In this document: positions 1 through 6,676 of the stretch, in pieces
Position numbering within the stretch: position 1 is the stretch's first letter
Layout: each line of letters starts with the position of its first letter
Source of the DNA: an uncultured Xanthobacteraceae bacterium
GTDB taxonomy: Bacteria; Pseudomonadota; Alphaproteobacteria; Rhizobiales; Xanthobacteraceae
Assembly (NCBI GenBank): GCA_955652195.1
Contig: CATPBC010000113.1
Span: forward strand, 1 to 8,750
Length of the DNA: 8,750 bases
Direction: 5' to 3'
Notes under the pieces: generated by a model
Seen by the model: the letters and a program-made list of their open reading frames with translations, nothing else
The model's database searches: none
What the model was told of the DNA's origin: nothing
Position numbers and translations under genes: made by a program

Positions 1-1517
1 GTGTATTTCTTGGCGATGGAGATGACGAGGCGCAGATTGGCTTCGACCATTTCCTTCTTGGCTTGGCGCGCCTCGCGCTCGCCCTTCTGCACCATGTGCA
101 CGATCTTGCGGAACTCGCCGATCTCGAGCCCGGTCTCGGACGCGAGCGTGTGGATCTGCGTGCGCAATTCCTTGATGCGATCCTTGTCGCGGGCGACGAA
201 ACTCTTCCAGCCTTTGGCGGAGAGCTTCGACACGCGGTTGAGCCAGCGCGGATCGAGCTCGGAGCCCTGATAGTTTTTCACGAAATCTTCGCGGGTGACG
301 CCGTGGCCGTCGGCAAGGCGAAACAAGCGGCCTTCATGGCTGACCAGCCGCTTGTTGATGTCGTAAAGCTGCTCGACCAGCGCATCGATGCGCGCCTGAT
401 TAAGGCGCAGCGATTTGACCTGCTGGATGATCTCTTCCTTGAGCTTCTTGTATTTGCGCTCCTGGCTCGGGGTGAGCGAGCCGGTCGAGTGCAGCTTGTT
501 GTGGATGTCCTGCTCTTGCAGGCGGCGGAGCCGCTTGAACTCGTTGGCGATGGTGTCGAAAGTCTCCAGCACTTTTGGCTTGAGCTCGGCCTCGATCGCG
601 GCGAGCGACATGGAATTTTCCAGATCGTCGTCGTCGAGATCGGATTCCGGAATTTGCGCTTCCTCGCCGCCTTCCTCGCCGGCCGCGGCGGCAGGCTTGA
701 ATGGCGTCGCCGCCGGCGGCGCCGAAGGCGGCGAAACGGCTTGCAGCGGTTGCGCGGCGCCATTGCCGGCTGGCGCACCGGCGCCGGCAGCGGACGGATC
801 GCCGGGGACGGCAGGGGCCGCCTGCTTGGCGTCCGGGCCGGCATAGGTCGCTTCCAGATCGATAATGTCGCGGAGGAAAACTTTTCCTTCGTTTAGTTCG
901 TCGCGCCAGATGATGATGGCCTGGAACGACAGCGGGCTTTCGCAAAGCCCGGCGATCATCGCTTCACGGCCGGCTTCGATTCGCTTGGCGATGGCGATTT
1001 CGCCTTCGCGGGAGAGAAGCTCGACCGAGCCCATTTCGCGCAAATACATGCGCACCGGATCGTCGGTGCGCTCGGTAGGCTCGCGGGTTTCGGATTTGGC
1101 CGGCGTCTTGGGCGTGACCTCGACGAGCTCACCGGATTCGGTCTCCTCCTCTTCCGGCTCTTCGCGTTCCTCCTCGTCGTTGTCGGCTTCCTCGGTCTCG
1201 ACGACGTTGATGCCCATCTCGCTCATCATCGCCAGCACGTCTTCGATCTTCTCGGAGGTGACCTCCTCCGACGGCATCACGGCGTTGAGCTGCTCGTAAG
1301 TGACATAGCCGCGCTTCTTGGCCTGCTTGATCATCTTCTTGACGGCGGCGTCGGAGAGATCGAGCACTGGAAGCGGCGCATCCGGGGTCTCGGCGCCATC
1401 CTTTTCCGGGGTCTCGGCTTCTTTTTGCGGGGCCGCCGTCCCCGGCCGGACGACCTTGGACTTGGTTACGGCGGACTTGGCCGCGACGGTCTTGGTGGCC
1501 GCGCTTTTGGTTGCCAT
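1..1517 (-). CDS. rpoD: RNA polymerase sigma factor RpoD (sigma-70), N-terminal 505 codons, cut by window edge
   Basis: Primary sigma factor, which directs RNA polymerase to housekeeping promoters. Read on the minus strand from ATG at 1517; the frame stays open to the left edge, so regions 2.2 to 4.2 lie outside the window. Domains by residue: Lys/Ala-rich start (1-25); region 1.1 about 48-105 (LSDAAVKKMIKQAKKRGYVT); a very acidic stretch about 108-128; region 1.2 about 151-184 (DDPVRMYLREMGSVELLSRE); the long non-conserved region with an Ala/Pro/Gly-rich linker about 224-288 followed by an acidic DLDDDDLE; start of region 2.1 with ANLRLVISIAKKY at the edge. The start is supported by a GGAG 11 bases upstream and by region 1.1 spacing. 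It lies downstream of dnaG on the same strand, as in many bacteria, but the 358-base gap suggests its own promoter. Identity is certain; total length is not visible. Confidence 0.98.
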   Translation of the reverse strand, partial: MATKSAATKTVAAKSAVTKSKVVRPGTAAPQKEAETPEKDGAETPDAPLPVLDLSDAAVKKMIKQAKKRGYVTYEQLNAVMPSEEVTSEKIEDVLAMMSEMGINVVETEEADNDEEEREEPEEEETESGELVEVTPKTPAKSETREPTERTDDPVRMYLREMGSVELLSREGEIAIAKRIEAGREAMIAGLCESPLSFQAIIIWRDELNEGKVFLRDIIDLEATYAGPDAKQAAPAVPGDPSAAGAGAPAGNGAAQPLQAVSPPSAPPAATPFKPAAAAGEEGGEEAQIPESDLDDDDLENSMSLAAIEAELKPKVLETFDTIANEFKRLRRLQEQDIHNKLHSTGSLTPSQERKYKKLKEEIIQQVKSLRLNQARIDALVEQLYDINKRLVSHEGRLFRLADGHGVTREDFVKNYQGSELDPRWLNRVSKLSAKGWKSFVARDKDRIKELRTQIHTLASETGLEIGEFRKIVHMVQKGEREARQAKKEMVEANLRLVISIAKKY

Positions 1518-1556
1518 GCTCTTTCATCTCCAACTGCGCGCCGTAGGTGGCCGATC

Positions 1557-1588
1557 TTTGGGTCCCCTACCTTTTTGGGTCCCCTACC
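1557..1588. repeat. 15-bp direct repeat in the rpoD 5' leader
   Basis: TTTGGGTCCCCTACC occurs perfectly at 1557-1571 and 1574-1588, with a period of 17 bp. On the rpoD strand this reads GGTAGGGGACCCAAA twice, the nearer copy ending 39 bases before the ATG. It could be a paired protein-binding site or an RNA element, since GGG of one copy can pair with CCC of the other. The function is unknown. Confidence 0.85.
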
Positions 1589-1681
1589 CTATGGCGAGTG
1601 ACTCGACCGCCAGTCGGGCACGGATGAGCGGGACCGGGCCAAATCCCAAATAGTCCCTTGGCCCATATTCCCTTGTTATTG

Positions 1682-1705
1682 GGCCGCCCACGCGCGCGGG
1701 AGGCC
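1682..1705 (-). other. Stable hairpin in the dnaG-rpoD gap
   Basis: On the minus strand GGCC-T-CCC pairs with GGG-C-GGCC across an eight-base GC-rich loop (one T.C mismatch). No T run follows, so it does not look like a classic intrinsic terminator. It may act in Rho-dependent termination, as a processing site, or be chance in GC-rich DNA. Confidence 0.35.
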
Positions 1706-1776
1706 AAAAAGGCGGCGCCGGCGCGGGTGTTACCGGCCTACGCCACCCGAATCGAGGTCAAATCTGTCGAAACTGC

Positions 1777-1792
1777 GTTAAGCTCCGACTAA
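1777..1792 (-). promoter_or_regulatory. CtrA-like site (TTAG-N7-TTAAC)
   Basis: The minus strand reads TTAG-TCGGAGC-TTAAC, matching the alphaproteobacterial CtrA consensus TTAA-N7-TTAAC with one mismatch. It lies about 260 bases upstream of rpoD. One-mismatch matches arise by chance fairly easily, so this is tentative. Confidence 0.25.
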
Positions 1793-1800
1793 CTACGACA

Positions 1801-1837
1801 ACAGTGGGGGGCGACCTCTTATTCCCCCGCCGGCTGT
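1801..1837 (-). terminator. Possible dnaG downstream hairpin
   Basis: About 39 bases after the dnaG stop, ACAG/CTGT outer arms and a five-pair GGGGG/CCCCC inner stem can form a hairpin with an asymmetric internal loop. No T tract follows, so termination would need Rho or be weak. Confidence 0.3.
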
Positions 1838-1875
1838 ATGTCACGCGCGGCGGCCCTGGTTACTCACCGCGGCGC

Positions 1876-3945
1876 CTAGAACAACCGAACGGGCCGGCCC
1901 GATGAGGCGCCAAACCCCTCGATCAGGGCCTCGGTTCCCTCAAGCGAAGCCAACCTGGCTTTGACATCACGCAACCGGGCGTAGTTCGCCTCGGTATTGT
2001 CCTGGCCGAGCGCCGTTTCCGCGTCCTTAAGTTCCCTAGTTAGGGAGTGCCATTGCCGATGCAAGGCAATGAGCTGCTTCCAAGTCAGTAAAACATCGGC
2101 CGCTGCGGCTTCCGGACGCGCGCCCCACACCGAGCGGGTGGTGATGGTGCGCTCGATCCGCTTGAGCAGGTCGGCAAAACCGCGGCGGGCAAGCTCGGCG
2201 GCGAGCGCGGTGCGTTCGGCATCGCCGTCTTCGCCGGGCTCTTTGGTGAAATCATCCGCGAAATGATGGGCAAAGACGTCGATCAGCGCGCCTTTGAGCT
2301 TTTGCGTATCGGCATTGAGGAACTCGGCAGCGGCGAGTTCCTCAAGATGCTCGTGCAAGAGCCAGGGATAATTGATCGCCGTCAGCAGGATCAGCGCTTC
2401 GCGGCGGGGAATAGCGGCGCGATGGCCGCGATAGATGGGACTAGCCGCAAGCTGCGGGCTTGCCGCGACATAGGTGTCCTCGCGCGCGCCAGGCAGCCGC
2501 GATACGGCGGCGCCGCCGCGCCACGCCATGTTGCCCGGAATGTTGCCCGGAATATTGCCGGCGCTCTGGCCGAAGCGCCCGCCGCCGAACGATCGTGCAT
2601 TGAATTCCCGTTCGGCAAAACCGCGGCGCGGCGCGCCAAACTCTTTCGACGCAAACTTTTGCGACGCAAAACTCTGCGGCGCGAACATGCGGCGCAACCG
2701 CGCGGTGAAATCCTGCTTGTAATAGCGGCGCACCGTCTCGTCGGCGATGGTCGTGGTGATCTCACCGGTGCGCGCTTCAAGCGCGGCGCGGCGCTCCGGC
2801 GTATCGAACGGCCCGGCTTCGCTCTCGCGCACCCATAGCACTTCGGCAAGCGGCCGCGCGGCGCCGAGCACGTCTTCGATGGCGTCGCGCCCGCCGGAGC
2901 GGGCGAGGTCGTCGGGATCCTGGCCGTCCGGCAGCGACGCGAATTTCAGACTCTTGCCCGGCTTAAGCAGCGGCAGCGCCAGATCGACAGCGCGGTAGGT
3001 GGCGCGCCGCCCTGCGTCGTCGCCGTCAAAGCAGAGGATCGGCTCGTCGGCCATGCGCCACATCAGCGCCAGCTGCTCGGCGGTGAGCGCAGTGCCGAGC
3101 GGCGCGACGGTGGCCTCGAAGCCCGCGGTGACCATGGCGATGACGTCGGTATAGCCTTCGACCGCGACGATGGGCGCGCCGTCATGCGCCGCCTTGCGGG
3201 CGCCGGCGATGTTGTAAAGCGTCGCGCCTTTGTGGAAGAGCGGCGTCTCCGGCGAGTTCAGGTATTTGGCGGATACCTCCTTATCGAGCGCGCGGCCGCC
3301 GAAGGCGATCACGCGTCCGCGCCAATCGCTGATCGGAAACATCACGCGATCGCGGAAACGATCGTAGGGCACCGCGATGTCTTCGCCGCTTACCACGAGC
3401 CCGGCTTCGATCATGTCCTCGACCGGGACCTTGGCGGCGCCGAGATGCTCCTTAAGCGCATATTGCTCGGCCGGCGCATAGCCGAGCCGGAATTTTAGTT
3501 GGGTCGGCGCCGGGATGCCGCGATCGAGCAGATAACCACGGCCGCGCGCGCCATTTCTTGACGCAAGCGTCGATTGGAAGAACACGGCTGCCAGTTCGAG
3601 GACCTCGTGCAGGGTCTTGCGGCGCTCCTCTTGCGCCTGCGCCTCGCGCGTCATCACCGGCAGCGGGACGCCGGCCTGCTGCGCCAGCCGCTCGACCGCT
3701 TCGGGAAAGCTCACACCCTCGGTCAGCATCAGAAAATCGAAAATGTTGCCGTTCTTGCCGGACGAGAAGTCAAACCACATCGCCTTCTGGTCATTGACGA
3801 AGAACGACGGCGTCTTCTCCTTGTTGAACGGCGACAATCCCTTCCATTCGCGGCCGGCTTTGCGCAATTTCACGCGCCGGCCGACGACTTCCGAAACCGG
3901 AAGCCGCGCCCGCAGCTCGTCGAGAAATTGCGGCGTGAATCGCAT
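1876..3945 (-). CDS. dnaG: DNA primase DnaG with substituted zinc-ligand positions
   Basis: Makes RNA primers for the lagging strand and works with DnaB helicase at the fork. 689 residues from the ATG at 3945. Residues 1-100 are the zinc-domain region, but the four CHC2 ligand positions read Ser38, Asn41, Asp59 and Ser62, so the classic zinc site is absent. The catalytic core contains RVMFPISDWRGRVIAFGG (about 199-217) and a TOPRIM fold with VEGYTDV (Glu263) and FDGDDAG (Asp307, Asp309), the metal-binding acids. A low-complexity Phe/Gly-rich linker spans about 421-476, and the C-terminal helicase-binding domain follows to 689. E. coli DnaG is 581 residues. Start: MRFTPQFLDEL matches the usual DnaG start as I recall it, but that ATG has no Shine-Dalgarno; an in-frame GTG at 4017 with AGGAGAA would add 24 residues. 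It precedes rpoD on the same strand. Confidence 0.97.
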   Translation of the reverse strand: MRFTPQFLDELRARLPVSEVVGRRVKLRKAGREWKGLSPFNKEKTPSFFVNDQKAMWFDFSSGKNGNIFDFLMLTEGVSFPEAVERLAQQAGVPLPVMTREAQAQEERRKTLHEVLELAAVFFQSTLASRNGARGRGYLLDRGIPAPTQLKFRLGYAPAEQYALKEHLGAAKVPVEDMIEAGLVVSGEDIAVPYDRFRDRVMFPISDWRGRVIAFGGRALDKEVSAKYLNSPETPLFHKGATLYNIAGARKAAHDGAPIVAVEGYTDVIAMVTAGFEATVAPLGTALTAEQLALMWRMADEPILCFDGDDAGRRATYRAVDLALPLLKPGKSLKFASLPDGQDPDDLARSGGRDAIEDVLGAARPLAEVLWVRESEAGPFDTPERRAALEARTGEITTTIADETVRRYYKQDFTARLRRMFAPQSFASQKFASKEFGAPRRGFAEREFNARSFGGGRFGQSAGNIPGNIPGNMAWRGGAAVSRLPGAREDTYVAASPQLAASPIYRGHRAAIPRREALILLTAINYPWLLHEHLEELAAAEFLNADTQKLKGALIDVFAHHFADDFTKEPGEDGDAERTALAAELARRGFADLLKRIERTITTRSVWGARPEAAAADVLLTWKQLIALHRQWHSLTRELKDAETALGQDNTEANYARLRDVKARLASLEGTEALIEGFGASSGRPVRLF
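2529..2552. repeat. 12-bp tandem repeat inside the dnaG linker
   Basis: TGTTGCCCGGAA is repeated exactly twice (2529-2540, 2541-2552), with a degenerate third unit after it. In the protein it gives Gly-Asn-Ile-Pro, Gly-Asn-Ile-Pro, Gly-Asn-Met. It lies in the low-complexity linker and keeps frame, as expected of replication slippage in an unconstrained segment. Confidence 0.85.
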
Positions 3946-4014
3946 GGTGATTCGCGGAAGCTTAGCGCGGTGGCGCGGCGAAGATAGGCCGGCGGATGCG
4001 CCTGGGAGGAAGGC

Positions 4015-4027
4015 CACCCGTTCTCCT
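4015..4027 (-). promoter_or_regulatory. Strong Shine-Dalgarno before an alternative GTG start of dnaG
   Basis: AGGAGAA (4027-4021, minus) sits five bases (counted from AGGAG) before a GTG at 4017-4015 that is in frame with dnaG with no intervening stop. The conserved ATG at 3945 lacks any such site. Either the primase carries 24 extra residues, or this is a leader translation start. Confidence 0.5.
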
Positions 4028-4029
4028 GG

Positions 4030-4038
4030 TTATCCACA
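4030..4038 (+). promoter_or_regulatory. Perfect DnaA box upstream of dnaG
   Basis: TTATCCACA on the plus strand is an exact match to the high-affinity DnaA 9-mer. It lies in the short gap between the binding-protein gene and dnaG, 13 bases upstream of the GTG and 85 upstream of the ATG. Such a site could let the initiator DnaA control primase expression. Only one clear box was seen, so it is not an origin. Confidence 0.6.
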
Positions 4039-4056
4039 GCGGCAAATTCGACAGAA

Positions 4057-4073
4057 GCACCCGCGTTGGGCGC
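4057..4073 (-). terminator. Small hairpin after the binding-protein gene
   Basis: On the minus strand GCGCCC-AACGC-GGGTGC forms a six-pair stem (one G-T) five bases past the stop at 4078, followed by TTCTGTCGAATTT, a poor T tract. It may partly separate the catabolic operon from dnaG. Confidence 0.3.
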
Positions 4074-4077
4074 GTTC

Positions 4078-5052
4078 TCACTCCTCCGGGCCCATGCCGG
4101 CGGCTTTGACTACCTGCTCGGCTACTTTGCGGTCCTCGACGATCTCGGCGGCGAAGGCCTCGGGCGTATTGGTGGCGCCGACCAGGCTCCTATCCTTGAG
4201 CTGCCGCTGCGCGAAGTCCGGCTCGGCGACGATCGCCGCGACCTCCTTGGCGAGCCGATCGACGATCGGTCGTGGCGTGCCGGCCGGCGCGAACAGGCCG
4301 TACCAGCCGCGCGACGGCGGCCCGTTGTAACCGGTCTCTTTGAGCGTCGGCACCTGCGGGAAGTTCGGCGAGTGGATGTTGTTGAGCATCACCAGCGGCG
4401 TCATGGTGCCGGCCCTGATCTGGCCGATGACGTTGCCCTCGCCGAACAGGCCGATCGGGGTGAAGCCTGAGAGAATGGCATTGACCGCCTCGCCGCCGCC
4501 CTTGAACGGCACCCGCACCCAGTCGGCGCCACGTTCTCTTTTCAGCGTCTCCATGTAGAGCACCATCGGCGCGCCTGGCGTGAGATAGGACAGCGTGCCG
4601 GGCTTCGCCTTCGACAGCGCGATCAGCTCGTCCACCGTTTTCACTTTCAGATCGGCATTGACCACCATGACGTGGATGAGATCGAACAGTTTGGCGATCG
4701 GCTGCAATCCGTGCACCGGATCGAACGGCATGTCCTTGATCAGGAACTGGTTGTAGAGCATCGGATCGGCATTGATGATGCAGATCGTGTAGCCATCCGG
4801 CGTGGAATCCTGGCAGGCGCGCGCGCCGATATTCTGCATGCCGCCGGGACGGTTCTCGACAACTATCGGATGGCCGAGCCGTTCGCGGAGCTTGTCACCG
4901 AGCGCCCGCATGAAGACGTCGCTGATGCCGCCCGGGCTCGTCGTGGTGATCGCACGGATCGGCCGCGTCGGCCAATTTTGCGCGGTGGCGGTAAATGGCA
5001 CCGCGGCAGAACCAATAACCGTCGCGATCAAGAGTACAAGGAAGCGGCGCAC
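4078..5052 (-). CDS. Bug/TctC family tripartite tricarboxylate transporter substrate-binding protein
   Basis: Periplasmic binding protein of the Bug family, which captures small, usually acidic organic solutes for a TctA/TctB membrane pair. 324 residues, normal for the family. A signal peptide spans residues 1-25 (Arg-Arg, hydrophobic core, Ala-Thr-Ala-Gln ending). Family motifs: SPGGISDVFMRAL (39-51) with the Asp usually found near the ligand, VVENRPGG (64-71), NIGA, TPDGYTICI (84-92), VPFKGGGEAVNAILSG (171-186) and VPTLKETG (234-241). The start is a GTG with GAAGGAG upstream at good spacing. It is the third gene of a unit with the VOC and DJ-1 genes (26-base gap to VOC). No TctA or TctB lies in the window, so it is an orphan and must use a transporter encoded elsewhere or act in sensing. 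The ligand cannot be read from the sequence. Confidence 0.93.
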   Translation of the reverse strand: MRRFLVLLIATVIGSAAVPFTATAQNWPTRPIRAITTTSPGGISDVFMRALGDKLRERLGHPIVVENRPGGMQNIGARACQDSTPDGYTICIINADPMLYNQFLIKDMPFDPVHGLQPIAKLFDLIHVMVVNADLKVKTVDELIALSKAKPGTLSYLTPGAPMVLYMETLKRERGADWVRVPFKGGGEAVNAILSGFTPIGLFGEGNVIGQIRAGTMTPLVMLNNIHSPNFPQVPTLKETGYNGPPSRGWYGLFAPAGTPRPIVDRLAKEVAAIVAEPDFAQRQLKDRSLVGATNTPEAFAAEIVEDRKVAEQVVKAAGMGPEE

Positions 5053-5078
5053 TGATCTTCTCCTTCAGGTAACGCCTA

Positions 5079-5999
5079 TCAGATAATGCGATCGCCGTCC
5101 GCGGTGAAGCCGAACAGACGCTGCACGCGATAATAGCGCGGCGAGCGCGGCTGCGTGATGCCCCATTGGTCGGAGCGCCCCGGCGTATATTTCCAATGCG
5201 CGGACGACCGCGGCTGATAGGTCTCGTCGATCTGCAATATCTCGGCGGCATATTCCAGCGGCACTTCGTCCGGCCCGCAGAAATAGGCGAATACATTATT
5301 GCCGGGCCCGTGCCGCCCCGGACCCCATTCGACCGGATAGCCGGCATCTTTCATGCGGCCGATGCCGCGCATCACCGAATCGCAGTCGGGCATTTCGAAC
5401 GCGATGTGGTTGAGCGTCGGCAAGTCGGTCTTGGCCAGGACGATCGAGCAATGATCGCGGTTGGCGCAATGGAGAAACCATAAGGGTGCATTCTCATCGA
5501 CCATGCGAAAGCCGAGCACGTCGGTGAAAAACGCGAGGCTCGCATTGAAGTCGCGCGCGTTGAGATTGACATGGGCGATCCTGCGCGGGTGATCGGCGCG
5601 GTCCTCGCTGTCGGCATGATCGGCGCAATCGCAGACGAAGAAAAGATTGCGGCCGTCCGGATCCTTGCAGCCAAAGCCGTAACCGCCGCCGGGCGCGGCC
5701 AATTCCGCCGGCGCAGTGGGTTTAACTCCCGCGGCAGACATTGTCCGATGCAGATGCGCGATCGCTTGTCGATCGGCGACATCGAAAACGATCCGGATCA
5801 CGGCGGGCTGCGCGCCAAGGTGCAGGCCAAGCACATGGTGATAGGCGCCGGTCCCGCGGAACAAGCGCGCATCGTTTCGCGCCGGCATTGGCTGGAGATT
5901 CCACACCATTTCGTAGAAGCGCGCAGCCTCATCGAGATTGCTGGCGACGAGTTCGACGCTGCGCACGCCGCGAATGAGACAGGACGGCATGTCGATCAT
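5079..5999 (-). CDS. Two-domain VOC protein, putative type I extradiol ring-cleavage dioxygenase
   Basis: 306 residues with two VOC (glyoxalase/bleomycin-resistance fold) domains at about 10-124 and 138-255, plus a tail with DQWG. The C-terminal domain has the three Fe ligands expected of BphC-type extradiol dioxygenases: His143 (IAHVNL), His198 (LNHIAF) and Glu249 (PLEY). It also has counterparts of the second-sphere residues: His183, His230 in GPGRHGPGNN, and Tyr239. Spacing 183-198, 230-239 and 239-249 equals that in BphC (195-210, 241-250, 250-260, from memory). The N-terminal domain lacks the metal set, as is normal in the family. The likely reaction is meta-cleavage of a catechol-like substrate with O2 in the cytoplasm. 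The ATG overlaps the DJ-1 stop as ATGA, implying translational coupling; an ATG three codons later is possible. The substrate is not predictable. Confidence 0.9.
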   Translation of the reverse strand: MIDMPSCLIRGVRSVELVASNLDEAARFYEMVWNLQPMPARNDARLFRGTGAYHHVLGLHLGAQPAVIRIVFDVADRQAIAHLHRTMSAAGVKPTAPAELAAPGGGYGFGCKDPDGRNLFFVCDCADHADSEDRADHPRRIAHVNLNARDFNASLAFFTDVLGFRMVDENAPLWFLHCANRDHCSIVLAKTDLPTLNHIAFEMPDCDSVMRGIGRMKDAGYPVEWGPGRHGPGNNVFAYFCGPDEVPLEYAAEILQIDETYQPRSSAHWKYTPGRSDQWGITQPRSPRYYRVQRLFGFTADGDRII

Positions 6000-6676
6000 G
6001 CCATGACGGCTTGCGTGATGCTGTCGCGAAGCGCCGATCTCGCCTTCTGATAGCGATCCGACAAAGCCGACTTGATCGTTGCCGGCGCCCTGTCTGGATG
6101 ACCGGAATCGAAGGGCGGCGCGGGATCGTATTCAATGCCGAGCTGGATGGTGCGCGCGACCGTGTCGCCGGCAATTTCCGCGGCGATGCTCAGACCGAAG
6201 TCGACGCCAGCGGTGACGCCGCCGGCGGTGAACAGATTGCCGTCTTGCACGATCCTCGCCTTCTCGTAGGTCGCGCCGACCAGAGGCAACAGTTCGGTGT
6301 AAGCCCAATGCGTCGTCGCGCGCCGTCCCTTGAGCAGTCCAGCGACACCGAGAACGAAGGCGCCGGTGCAAGCCGAGGTGACGTATTTCGCGGCCTTCGC
6401 TTGGCGGCGGACGAAATCGATCGTCTCATGATCGCCAATCGCGCCGATGACACCTTTGACGCCGCCGGGAATGCAGATCAGATCGAGCGCCGGGCAATTC
6501 GCAAAAGTATGCGTCGGCACCAGACTCAATCCGCAGTCGCTGGGCACCGGCGAATCCGATTTGCCGACAATGAAGGTCGTCGAGTCCGGCAACCTGGCGA
6601 GCACCTGCAACGGACCGGTGAGGTCGAGCTGCGTCAGGTCAGGGAAAATGACAAAGCCGAGCTTGAAATTCGACAT
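5996..6676 (-). CDS. DJ-1/PfpI family protein, isonitrile hydratase-like
   Basis: 226 residues of the DJ-1/PfpI class I glutamine amidotransferase-like fold, close in pattern to isonitrile hydratase (InhA), which converts isonitriles to N-substituted formamides. Motifs: FPDLTQLDLTGPLQVL with Asp18, CPALDLICIPGG (61-72), the nucleophile elbow VTSACTGAFVLG with Cys103 and Thr104, then LLKGRRATTHWAYTELL (114-130) and GGVTAGVDFGL (152-162). Asp, Cys and Thr match the catalytic residues reported for InhA. There is no AraC-type HTH tail, so it is the enzyme form, not a GlxA-like regulator. The start at 6676 gives the family N-terminus, with GGAG nine bases upstream; an open extension to 6799 looks spurious. 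It is the first gene of the unit. Nitrile- or isonitrile-type chemistry is inference from family; the real substrate is unknown. Confidence 0.92.
   Translation of the reverse strand: MSNFKLGFVIFPDLTQLDLTGPLQVLARLPDSTTFIVGKSDSPVPSDCGLSLVPTHTFANCPALDLICIPGGVKGVIGAIGDHETIDFVRRQAKAAKYVTSACTGAFVLGVAGLLKGRRATTHWAYTELLPLVGATYEKARIVQDGNLFTAGGVTAGVDFGLSIAAEIAGDTVARTIQLGIEYDPAPPFDSGHPDRAPATIKSALSDRYQKARSALRDSITQAVMA

Larger units (their letters stand above)
1518..1875 (-). other. dnaG-rpoD intergenic region / rpoD leader
   Basis: A 358-base gene-free stretch that must hold the end of the dnaG message and any rpoD promoter. I see a 15-bp direct repeat near the rpoD start, a strong hairpin at 1682-1705, a hairpin at 1801-1837 just past the dnaG stop, and a CtrA-like site at 1777-1792. 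A TTGACC at 1761-1756 (minus) could be a -35 element, but no acceptable -10 follows at 16-18 bases. No convincing ORF or RNA gene was found. Confidence 0.6.

Noticed and set aside
63..896. 277-codon open frame on the plus strand opposite rpoD, with an Arg-rich run
   Set aside because: It is the antisense shadow of rpoD in high-GC DNA. The minus frame gives unmistakable sigma-70 regions, and the Arg run is the reverse of the Ala/Pro linker.
4018..4077. Replication origin suggested by the DnaA box
   Set aside because: Only one clear box, no A+T-rich unwinding region and no origin-type neighbours. A regulatory site is more likely.
3617..4330. 237-codon plus-strand frame spanning the start of dnaG and the end of the binding-protein gene
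   Set aside because: It is antisense to two well-supported genes, has no ribosome site, and its product resembles nothing known.
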